A model generated the notes under the pieces. It had not been told where the DNA came from, did not search any database, and saw nothing but the letters and a program-made list of their open reading frames with translations. The translations under genes and the position numbers were made by a program. Below are positions 1 to 7,572 of a stretch of DNA of 7,572 nt, in pieces. Where the stretch lies: positions 1-7,572 of the forward strand of contig JAFSTS010000119.1 in assembly GCA_017445685.1 (NCBI GenBank), written 5' to 3'. The DNA comes from Clostridia bacterium. GTDB taxonomy: Bacteria > Bacillota_A > Clostridia > Oscillospirales > Acutalibacteraceae. The number at the start of each line of letters is the position of its first letter. The first letter of the stretch is position 1.

Positions 1-288
1 AGTCTGTGCCGAGAGACACTGTCCCCTGACATCAAGAGCAAGCCGCATCGCTTTTTTCAAAGCTTCTTCATCCATTGCCGCTATGTAAACATCACAGCCG
101 TTCGCCTGCGGAAGCTCAATGTTTTGCGACTGCATCAAAAGCATAAGCCGTTCAAGACCGATTGCAAATCCGAGAGCCGGGATATGCTGTGAGCCAAGCT
201 CTTCAAGCAATCCGTCGTATCTTCCGCCGCCGCAGACTGTTCCCTGCGCGCCGATGGAAGTGCTTACAAACTCAAAAACGGTTTTTGT
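1..288 (-). pseudogene. hisS: Continuation of the hisS frame after the internal TAA (motif 3 and start of anticodon-binding domain; runs off the window)
   Basis: Directly after the TAA at 289-291 the same frame is open for 96 codons to the window edge. It begins [18 protein letters not shown], completing the RGLDYYT(K)TVFEF signature, then has [10 protein letters not shown], the second histidine-binding motif, and [14 protein letters not shown], motif 3 with its ATP-binding arginine. It continues with [20 protein letters not shown], the opening of the anticodon-binding domain. No frameshift or other stop is present, so the gene differs from an intact hisS by one codon. The first in-frame ATG after the TAA lies inside motif 3 without a ribosome binding site, so independent restart as a functional second piece is unlikely. 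About 55-70 more residues are expected beyond the window. Confidence 0.85.
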
Positions 289-1080
289 TTAGTAATCAAG
301 TCCTCTGACGATGTTCGGGTCGATCTCAAAATCAATGTTGAGAAGCGTCAGATATTCTTTTACCTTTTCAAAGTGATCCGAACATTCCTCGCACAGGTAA
401 TCAAGAACTACAGGCGCGCCTTCGGCTATTTTAGAGTCCTGCGGGCTTTTGCAGTCGAGGATACGCATGGGGTTTCTTTCAAGTCTTTTTTGACAGGTTT
501 CACAAAGCCGGCTTTCATACTGCTTGAAATATTCCTTGAGCGCTTTATGATAATTCTTTCGACATTCCGGGCATCCGATCGAGTTTACATAGAGCTTCAG
601 ATCGGTAATTCCAAGCGACGCGAAAATTTCATTTGCAAGTGAGATGACTTCGGCATCGGCGGCAGGAGACTGCGTTCCGAAGCATTCTGCGCCGAACTGG
701 TGAAATTCGCGGAGTCTGCCTGCCTGCGGCTTTTCATATCTGTAGCATGAGGTCAGATAGCAAACTTTCTGCGGCATCGCGTCATTAAAAAGCCCGTGTT
801 CAAGGAAGGCTCTTGCGGCGCCGGCAGTACCCTCGGGTCTGAGGGTAAGCGATCTGCCGCCTTTGTCGAGAAATGTGTACATTTCCTTTTCAACAACATC
901 AGTCGTGTCGCCGACTGAGCGCTGAAAAAGCTCCGTGTGTTCGAAAACCGGGGTTCTTATCTCCCTGAAACCGAAATTATCTGCAACAGACATAATTGTG
1001 TCTTCAATAAATCGGTTTTTATGGCTCTCGGACGGTAAAACATCCTGTGTGCCTTTGATTGATTTTACGCTAAGTGCCAT
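289..1080 (-). CDS. hisS: Histidyl-tRNA synthetase, N-terminal 263 residues up to an in-frame TAA
   Basis: A class II aminoacyl-tRNA synthetase that charges tRNA-His with histidine. Visible features are the N-terminal KGTQDVLP (9-16), motif 1 around residues 38-60, the RPEGTAG loop (81-87, Glu83 binds the histidine amino group in E. coli), motif 2 SCYRYEKPQAGRLREFHQFG (111-130) and the histidine-binding VRGLDY (258-263, with catalytic Arg259). The insertion region has three CxxC pairs (Cys170/173, 193/196, 230/233) and Cys210. The frame stops at TAA (289-291), exactly at the second tyrosine of the RGLDYYT motif. Alone, this fragment lacks motif 3 and the anticodon-binding domain and would not be an active synthetase. 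The ATG has AGGGGG 5 bases upstream and lies 12 bases after the gyrA stop, so it is in the gyrase operon. It is a true HisRS rather than HisZ, because the continuing frame enters the anticodon-binding domain. Confidence 0.93.
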   Translation of the reverse strand: MALSVKSIKGTQDVLPSESHKNRFIEDTIMSVADNFGFREIRTPVFEHTELFQRSVGDTTDVVEKEMYTFLDKGGRSLTLRPEGTAGAARAFLEHGLFNDAMPQKVCYLTSCYRYEKPQAGRLREFHQFGAECFGTQSPAADAEVISLANEIFASLGITDLKLYVNSIGCPECRKNYHKALKEYFKQYESRLCETCQKRLERNPMRILDCKSPQDSKIAEGAPVVLDYLCEECSDHFEKVKEYLTLLNIDFEIDPNIVRGLDY

Positions 1081-1092
1081 AGTTTCCCCCTG
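1081..1092 (-). promoter_or_regulatory. hisS ribosome binding site in the gyrA-hisS gap
   Basis: The whole gap reads CAGGGGGAAACT on the minus strand, so AGGGGG stands 5 bases before the hisS ATG. It supports this start and places hisS in the same transcript as gyrA, with no room for a promoter or terminator. Confidence 0.6.
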
Positions 1093-3603
1093 TTATTCTT
1101 CCGTTGTCTCCTGAGTCTCTTCTGTTTCCTCTGCCGTCTGTTCCTTTTCGTCTTCGTCGATATGCTTTACAACGGTCAAGGTGACAACTCTGTCGCCGTT
1201 TCCGACTCTCATAACTCTGACGCCCTTGGACGGTCTTGCAAATACGCTGATGTCGCGCGCAGGTATTCTTATCATGATTCCGTCTGAAGAGATGATGATA
1301 ACATCGTCATCTTCTTCGACTACACGAATAGCGCAAACATTGCCGAAGGTGGAAGTTCTGTAGTTCATTACGCCTTTTCCGCCTCTTGACTGAACTCTGT
1401 AGTCGCTCTCTACGCTTCTTCTGCCGTATCCGTTTTCGTTTACGGTCAGGACAATATCGCCTTCATGCAAAACGTCGAATCCGACGACTTCATCATCTTT
1501 TGCAAGAGTTATGGATTTCACGCCGCGCGCTGTTCTGCCGAGTTCCCTTGCGTCCTGTTCGTTAAAGCGAATAGCCATACCCTTCTTCGTTGCAACGAGA
1601 AGATCATCGTTGCCGGAAGTAAGCTTGACCCATGCAAGCTCGTCGCCTTCGTCAAGGTTGACGGCAATAACGCCAGTCTTCCTGATATTCTTGTAATTTT
1701 CAATATGAGTACGCTTGATGATACCCTTCCTTGTGACCATGCAGACATACTTGTCAAGATCTTTTTCGACATCGACCTGTATCATTGCGGAGACCTTTTC
1801 CTCCTGGGTGATCGGAAGAAGATTGACAATATTCATGCCCTTGCTCGTGCGGCTGCCCTCAGGAACTTCATATCCCTTGAGCTTATATGTTTTGCCCGTG
1901 GAAGTGAAGAACATTATGCTCTTATGCGTTGAGCAGATAAACATCGTCTCGGCAACGTCTTCCTCGCGTCTTGTCATGCCCTTGATACCTCTGCCGCCTC
2001 TGTGCTGGCTCTGGTATGTGTCGATTGGCTGGCGCTTGATATATCCCATTGTGGTGAGAGTGTAGACGCAGTCTTCTTCGGGAATGAGGTCTTCAACATC
2101 AACTTCTCCGCTGACATTCATGATCTCTGTTCTGCGCTCGTCGCCGAATTTATTTTTAACTTCCTGAGCCTCGGTTTTGATGATTTCAAAAACACGGCTT
2201 TCGTTTGCGAGAATGTCTTCGTAATCTGCAATTTTTTCAAGCAGCTCGGCAAGCTCGCTTTCTATTTTTTCTTTTTCAAGTCCTGTCAACTGGGCAAGAC
2301 GCATCTGAACGATCGCCTGAGCCTGAACATCGTCAAACTGGAATCTGTCAATGAGCGCCTGCTTGCCCTCGGAAACTGTTTTTGACGCTCTGAGGATAGC
2401 GATAACTTCGTCAATGAAATCAAGAGCTTTTTTGAGAGCCTCTAAAATGTGCGCTCTTTCCTGCGCTTTTTTGAGGTTGAAAATAGTTCTTCTCGTTACA
2501 ATCTCATGCTGATGATCGATGTATTTTTGAAGCAGATCTTTAAGTGTAAGCAGCTTCGGCACGCCGTCCACAAGCGCAATATTGATAACGCCGTAGGATA
2601 TCTGAAGCTGAGTGAAGTTGAAAAGCTGATTTAAAACGACCTGCGGATTGGCGTCTCTTTTGAGATCGACTACAACCTGCATACCTTCCCTGCCGGAATA
2701 GTCGTTGATGTCGGAAATACCCTCGATCCTCTTATCTTTTACGAGGTCGGCAATGCTTTCAATAAGCTTTGCTCTGTTGACCTGATAAGGAAGCTCGGTA
2801 ATGTTGATGGAAAATCTTCCGTTTTTATTTTCAACGATCTCTGTTCTGGCTCTGACGATTATTTTGCCTCTGCCGGTAGCGTATGCGCTGCGGATACCGG
2901 CTCTGCCCATAATGATGCCTGCCGTCGGGAAATCAGGACCCTTGATATGTTCCATCAAATCTTCCAGTGAAGCGTCGGGGTTGTCGATAAGGCAGCTCAT
3001 TGCGTCGATAACTTCCGTCAGGTTGTGAGGCGGCATATTGGTTGCCATACCTACGGCAATACCTGTAGAGCCGTTTACAAGAAGATTCGGAAATCTTGAC
3101 GGCAAAACGACAGGTTCCTGAAGTCGATCGTCATAGTTTGGCATGAAATCAACTGTCTGTTTGTCGATATCACGGAGCATTTCAAGCGATATCTTGCTCA
3201 TTTTTGACTCGGTGTAACGGTAAGCGGCAGGCGGATCTCCGTCGATCGAGCCGAAGTTTCCGTGACCGTCGACGAGCATATATCTCATGGAGAAATCCTG
3301 CGCCAGCCTTACCATCGCTTCGTAAACCGAGGAGTCACCGTGAGGGTGATAGCTGCCGAGAACGGAACCGACGGTGTCGGCGCACTTTCTGTATGCTTTA
3401 TCGGGCATAAGTCCGTTTTCAAACATCGTATACAGTATTCTTCTGTGAACGGGTTTGAGTCCGTCCCGAACATCCGGCAAAGCTCTGGAGGTGATGACGG
3501 ACATGGAGTAATCGAGGAAAGATTTTCTCATTTCCCTGTTGATGTCAACTTCGACGATTTTTTGATTTTCAAATGCCGAAATCGTGTTGTTTTCTTCGCT
3601 CAT
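1093..3603 (-). CDS. gyrA: DNA gyrase subunit A
   Basis: An 836-residue breakage-reunion subunit of gyrase, full length for the family. The N-terminal winged-helix/tower part has [19 protein letters not shown] (32-50) and the active-site segment AAYRYTE, where Tyr130 corresponds to E. coli Tyr122 and forms the covalent link with DNA. The quinolone-determining region reads [10 protein letters not shown]; Ser91 and Glu95 match E. coli Ser83 and Asp87 and are the residues usual in susceptible Gram-positive bacteria. A coiled-coil stretch spans about 440-490. The C-terminal beta-pinwheel carries the GyrA box QHRGGRG (533-539), which marks gyrase rather than topoisomerase IV, and a box-like QSRGGKG (738-744). 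The last 22 residues include 12 Asp or Glu, an acidic tail like those known to modulate wrapping and supercoiling. It starts at an ATG with AAAGGAG upstream, follows gyrB and ends in TAA 12 bases before hisS. Confidence 0.98.
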   Translation of the reverse strand: MSEENNTISAFENQKIVEVDINREMRKSFLDYSMSVITSRALPDVRDGLKPVHRRILYTMFENGLMPDKAYRKCADTVGSVLGSYHPHGDSSVYEAMVRLAQDFSMRYMLVDGHGNFGSIDGDPPAAYRYTESKMSKISLEMLRDIDKQTVDFMPNYDDRLQEPVVLPSRFPNLLVNGSTGIAVGMATNMPPHNLTEVIDAMSCLIDNPDASLEDLMEHIKGPDFPTAGIIMGRAGIRSAYATGRGKIIVRARTEIVENKNGRFSINITELPYQVNRAKLIESIADLVKDKRIEGISDINDYSGREGMQVVVDLKRDANPQVVLNQLFNFTQLQISYGVINIALVDGVPKLLTLKDLLQKYIDHQHEIVTRRTIFNLKKAQERAHILEALKKALDFIDEVIAILRASKTVSEGKQALIDRFQFDDVQAQAIVQMRLAQLTGLEKEKIESELAELLEKIADYEDILANESRVFEIIKTEAQEVKNKFGDERRTEIMNVSGEVDVEDLIPEEDCVYTLTTMGYIKRQPIDTYQSQHRGGRGIKGMTRREEDVAETMFICSTHKSIMFFTSTGKTYKLKGYEVPEGSRTSKGMNIVNLLPITQEEKVSAMIQVDVEKDLDKYVCMVTRKGIIKRTHIENYKNIRKTGVIAVNLDEGDELAWVKLTSGNDDLLVATKKGMAIRFNEQDARELGRTARGVKSITLAKDDEVVGFDVLHEGDIVLTVNENGYGRRSVESDYRVQSRGGKGVMNYRTSTFGNVCAIRVVEEDDDVIIISSDGIMIRIPARDISVFARPSKGVRVMRVGNGDRVVTLTVVKHIDEDEKEQTAEETEETQETTEE

Positions 3604-3618
3604 TTTTCCCGCTCCTTT
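3604..3618 (-). promoter_or_regulatory. gyrA ribosome binding site
   Basis: AAAGGAG (3612-3618 on the minus strand) lies 8 bases before the gyrA ATG at 3601-3603. It supports this start and occupies nearly all of the space left after the ancestral gyrB stop at 3621. Confidence 0.7.
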
Positions 3619-3620
3619 CG

Positions 3621-3656
3621 TTAAATATCAAGATTCTGAACATACTTGGCGTTCTT

Positions 3657-3659
<3 letters not shown>
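3621..3659 (-). other. gyrB: In-frame TAA followed by the preserved gyrB C-terminal tail
   Basis: After the TAA at 3657-3659 the gyrB frame continues as [11 protein letters not shown] and ends with TAA at 3621-3623. This matches the usual GyrB end (B. subtilis finishes FIEANARYVKNLDI, E. coli FIEENALKAANIDI). Only the glutamate codon is replaced by TAA, which differs by one base from GAA. The second TAA lies 17 bases before the gyrA start, leaving just room for the gyrA ribosome binding site, as expected if it is the original stop. Full-length GyrB would be 677 residues. The cause may be an error in the sequence, a recent mutation or readthrough; the sequence alone cannot decide. Confidence 0.85.
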
Positions 3660-5696
<2,037 letters not shown>

Positions 5697-5699
5697 TCA

Positions 5700-5963
5700 C
5701 TAAAATAAAGTTTTTTTCTCAGCGCGTTTTAAGATAGTCTGAGAAGAAAGCTGAGACAAATATATTATTTCGCCCTGTTTTTCATTGTGAGTCAAAATAA
5801 AGGATTTCGGCAGCTCAAAGCTTACGGTGACTACCCTTTTTTCTTTTTCCATTTTTGCAAGATAATCTCTCGTAGCTTTTGATACAGTTGAAGTATCAAG
5901 ATCAAAAACCGCTATGATATCCTGCGTTTTTACAGTAGTGTCCTGTCCGATATGAAGATACAT
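5700..5963 (-). CDS. remB: DUF370 family extracellular matrix regulator RemB (YaaB)
   Basis: An 87-residue protein of the DUF370 family, similar in length to B. subtilis RemB/YaaB (81 residues), which occupies the same place between recF and gyrB. Recognisable family features are the N-terminal MYLHIGQDTTV, the DIIAVFDLD segment (about residues 15-23), PKSFILT (about 52-58) and the C-terminal YLSQLSSQTILKRA (about 68-81). In B. subtilis, RemA and RemB activate biofilm matrix genes; RemA binds DNA, while the molecular role of RemB is less clear, so only the family assignment is firm here. Compared with B. subtilis, several residues are added around position 60. The start ATG is preceded by GAGGAAGGAAA, which overlaps the recF TGA. 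The stop is TAG, followed directly by TGA, a tandem stop. Confidence 0.9.
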   Translation of the reverse strand: MYLHIGQDTTVKTQDIIAVFDLDTSTVSKATRDYLAKMEKEKRVVTVSFELPKSFILTHNEKQGEIIYLSQLSSQTILKRAEKKTLF

Positions 5964-5975
5964 TTTCCTTCCTCA
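5964..5975 (-). promoter_or_regulatory. remB ribosome binding site overlapping recF stop
   Basis: The minus strand reads TGAGGAAGGAAA directly before the remB ATG. The TGA ends recF and also begins the purine-rich Shine-Dalgarno stretch, so the two genes are tightly packed and probably co-translated. Confidence 0.65.
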
Positions 5976-7067
5976 CAAAAGCTTTCCTTCTTTGACTTCA
6001 ATGCTTTTTCCGCTTTTCATTCTGATAACCTGAGTCGGCTCGCAGCAGGTAATAAACACCTGCCAGTCTTTTAATTCATTTAGAATATAATTCTGCCTTG
6101 AAACATCAAGCTCGCTCATTACATCATCAAGCAATGCCACAGGTTTTTCCTGCCTGATTTCATTTATTATGTAAGCTTCGGCAAGCTTCAATGAAAGCGC
6201 GGCAGATCTCTGCTGACCCTGAGAGCCGAAATTTCTGATATTTTTGGAATTTAATTTGATCTCGATATCGTCTCTGTGAGGGCCCTTTGAAGTAAATTTT
6301 CTTTTGATGTCAATTTCTCTTGAATTTTTCAAAAGCTCAAACAAAATTTTTGCGTCGTCTTCTTCGCTGTTTTCTTTTTCAAAACCCGATAGAATATAGC
6401 TGATCGAAAGCTCCTCTTTTTTTTCTGAGATTCCTGCATAACATTCGGTAGCGGAAAGCTTTAATTTTTCAATGTAACTTTCTCTCTTTTTTATTATAGC
6501 TGCTCCGACTTTTGAGAGACTTTCATCCCATACATCAAGATAATCCCAGTCAATATTTTTTTCTTCGATATTTCTCAGCAGTGCATTTCTCTGACGAAGA
6601 ATTTTATAATATTCGCTCAAAGTTCTCGCATAAGAGGAATCTGTCTGACTGATAGCAATATCAAGAAACTTTCTTCTTTCGTCAGGCCCGCCTTTAATTA
6701 AATTCAAATGTACCGGAGAAAACACGACGGCAAAAAAATCACCGATCATGCTTCGTGTTGAAACTGCCTTGACTTTGTTTTTATAAACTTCCTGTAAATC
6801 TTTTGCGCCTTTTATTTGAAAATTTTGATCTCTGTTGTCCGCAAAAAAATCAAGCTCCAATCGGTAAAAATCTTTTTCGTGCGGAATCAGCTCATTATTT
6901 TTTTTTGTGCGAAAGCTTTTAAATCCCGTAAACAGCCAGATACCTTCAATTATGTTTGTTTTCCCCTGCCCGTTTTCACCGTAAATCATATTTACTCCGT
7001 CGCATGGAAAAATTTCAACGTCCTGAAGATTTCTGAATTGCTCGGAAAAAAATCTGTTGATGTTCAT
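5973..7067 (-). CDS. recF: DNA replication and repair protein RecF
   Basis: A 364-residue ABC-type ATPase of the SMC-like RecF family, close to the usual 360-375 residues. RecF acts with RecO and RecR to load RecA at gapped DNA and stalled forks. The Walker A motif is GENGQGKT (about residues 30-37), the ABC signature is GSQGQQRS (about 281-288) and Walker B with its following acidic residue is VALLDDVMSELD (about 310-321). The segment FSPVHLNLIKGGPDERRKFLD is the family's characteristic central motif, and FITCCEP near residue 343 is the usual H-loop region, with cysteine in the usual TTT-like stretch. The start is the ATG at 7065-7067, 3 bases after the rlbA stop, and no Shine-Dalgarno sequence is visible before it, which points to coupling with rlbA. 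It ends in TGA, immediately followed by the remB ribosome binding site. The gene is intact. Confidence 0.97.
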   Translation of the reverse strand: MNINRFFSEQFRNLQDVEIFPCDGVNMIYGENGQGKTNIIEGIWLFTGFKSFRTKKNNELIPHEKDFYRLELDFFADNRDQNFQIKGAKDLQEVYKNKVKAVSTRSMIGDFFAVVFSPVHLNLIKGGPDERRKFLDIAISQTDSSYARTLSEYYKILRQRNALLRNIEEKNIDWDYLDVWDESLSKVGAAIIKKRESYIEKLKLSATECYAGISEKKEELSISYILSGFEKENSEEDDAKILFELLKNSREIDIKRKFTSKGPHRDDIEIKLNSKNIRNFGSQGQQRSAALSLKLAEAYIINEIRQEKPVALLDDVMSELDVSRQNYILNELKDWQVFITCCEPTQVIRMKSGKSIEVKEGKLL

Positions 7068-7073
7068 AAATTA
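7065..7073 (-). promoter_or_regulatory. rlbA stop / recF start junction without a Shine-Dalgarno sequence
   Basis: The rlbA TAA, the triplet TTT and the recF ATG are adjacent. The 20 bases before the recF ATG are AT-rich with no GGAG-like element, unlike most other gene starts in the window. recF is therefore probably translated by ribosomes that have just ended rlbA. This is inference from spacing and from the missing site. Confidence 0.5.
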
Positions 7074-7310
7074 TTCGACAATAAAAATTTTATTTTCAAA
7101 TTCAACTTTGTCATTAGGACGAAGCTTTTTTCCTCTCATAATACAAACTTCGCCGTTTACTTTAACTTCCCCGTCCTGAATTACCATTTTTGCGTGACCT
7201 CCGCTTTGTACGGCGTCGCACATCTTTAAAAAGGAATCAAGACGGATATACTCTGTTTCAATTTTGATTTTCTTTTCCGGCTTTTCTACGACTCTGACTT
7301 TAATTTTCAT
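7071..7310 (-). CDS. rlbA: S4-domain RNA-binding protein RlbA/YaaA
   Basis: A 79-residue protein of the YaaA family, small stand-alone S4 domains encoded between dnaN and recF in Bacillota. The S4 core runs from about residue 22 to the end: LDSFLKMCDAV, then SGGHAKMVIQDGEVKVNGE (about 36-54) and RGKKLRPNDKVEF (about 59-71). S4 domains bind structured RNA; in Bacillus subtilis the protein is linked to the large ribosomal subunit, and a similar role is inferred here. The first 17 residues are a lysine-rich extension ahead of the usual family start. The ATG at 7308-7310 is the only reasonable start: no ATG, GTG or TTG follows before the domain, and GAGG lies 7 bases upstream, inside dnaN. The stop is TAA, followed after 3 bases by the recF start, so the two are probably translationally coupled. 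Confidence 0.92.
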   Translation of the reverse strand: MKIKVRVVEKPEKKIKIETEYIRLDSFLKMCDAVQSGGHAKMVIQDGEVKVNGEVCIMRGKKLRPNDKVEFENKIFIVE

Positions 7311-7572
7311 TTTTTAACCTCACAGGTAAAACGAGGAACAAAAATTTATCGCTGTCAGGATCGAGGATAAGTATCGGAGATGTTGGACCGTTGAGTTCAA
7401 TTTTTACTTCATCAACATCGCTGACCTTCAGCGCGTCAAGAAGAAACTTATTGTTAAATCCAATTTCAATTCCGTTTCCTTCAATTTCAGCAGCTATTCT
7501 GTCGTGAGCCGTTCCTATTGAAGTAACAGACGAAACCTGAATCGAATTTTCTGAAAAATTACATCTGATCGG
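7300..7572 (-). CDS. dnaN: DNA polymerase III beta sliding clamp, C-terminal 90 residues (5' part outside window)
   Basis: The reading frame is open from the right edge of the window to a TAA at 7300-7302, giving the last 90 residues of the clamp. It is recognised by the domain III segment GFNNKFLLDALK and by the terminal LVLPVRL, the counterpart of the MPMRL end of the E. coli clamp that forms part of the pocket for clamp-binding peptides. As a ring-shaped dimer around DNA, the beta clamp tethers the replicative polymerase and recruits other replication and repair proteins. Four residues (KNEN) follow the conserved end, so the stop lies inside the next gene, rlbA, with an 11-base overlap. 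The position ahead of rlbA and recF matches the Bacillota origin operon; dnaA would be expected upstream, beyond the window. The open frame is too short for default gene callers but the family assignment is secure. Confidence 0.95.
   Translation of the reverse strand, partial: PIRCNFSENSIQVSSVTSIGTAHDRIAAEIEGNGIEIGFNNKFLLDALKVSDVDEVKIELNGPTSPILILDPDSDKFLFLVLPVRLKNEN
7308..7321 (-). promoter_or_regulatory. rlbA ribosome binding site within dnaN
   Basis: On the minus strand GAGG (7318-7321) sits 7 bases before the ATG of rlbA. Both lie inside the last codons of dnaN. This fixes the rlbA start and implies that ribosomes finishing dnaN pass over the rlbA initiation region. Confidence 0.7.

Noticed and set aside
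1081..1095. gyrA and hisS are in the same frame, separated by TAA and four codons, which might suggest a readthrough fusion
   Set aside because: One in three adjacent genes share frame by chance. The TAA follows a normal acidic GyrA tail, and a ribosome binding site precedes the hisS ATG.
3638..3654. Inverted GAAC/GTTC pair between gyrB and gyrA that might be a hairpin
   Set aside because: Only 4 base pairs with a 9-base loop and no T-run; the stretch is better explained as the preserved gyrB coding tail.

Overview
This window is a stretch of the replication-origin operon of a low-to-moderate GC member of the Bacillota, read on the minus strand throughout. In transcription order (high to low coordinates) it holds the 3' end of dnaN, an S4-domain gene (rlbA/yaaA), recF, remB (DUF370), gyrB, gyrA and hisS. 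The order dnaN-rlbA-recF-remB-gyrB-gyrA is the classic Bacillota oriC layout. The protein style (HisRS with CxxC pairs, the GyrB LWGK motif, acidic extensions) suggests a clostridium, perhaps of the Ruminococcaceae/Oscillospirales type. That lineage call is an impression from motifs and is not proven.

Layout: dnaN (7300-7572, cut by the window edge) overlaps rlbA (7071-7310) by 11 bases. rlbA is followed 3 bases later by recF (5973-7067), then 9 bases later by remB (5700-5963). A 45-base AT-rich gap leads to gyrB (3657-5654, TTG start), then a short gap to gyrA (1093-3603), then 12 bases to hisS (starts at 1080 and runs off the left edge). There is no intergenic region over 60 bases, no terminator and no convincing internal promoter, so all seven genes look like one transcription unit. 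No RNA genes, mobile elements, CRISPR arrays or long repeats were seen.

Functionally the genes cover replication processivity (beta clamp), replication-linked repair (RecF), supercoiling (gyrase A2B2), a small ribosome-associated S4 protein, a matrix-regulator family protein and a tRNA synthetase.

The unexpected signal is a pair of in-frame TAA codons inside conserved protein sequence. In hisS, TAA replaces the second tyrosine of the histidine-binding motif RGLDYYT. The same frame then continues without interruption for 96 codons with motif 3 and the start of the anticodon-binding domain. In gyrB, TAA replaces the glutamate of the conserved C-terminal FIE motif, and the frame continues as [11 protein letters not shown] to a second TAA placed just before the gyrA ribosome binding site. 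Both look like single-base nonsense changes in otherwise intact essential genes. Sequencing or assembly error, or recent mutation, is the simplest reading. Readthrough or recoding is possible but is argued against by the normal use of TAA to end dnaN, rlbA and gyrA. No novel multi-gene system was found.
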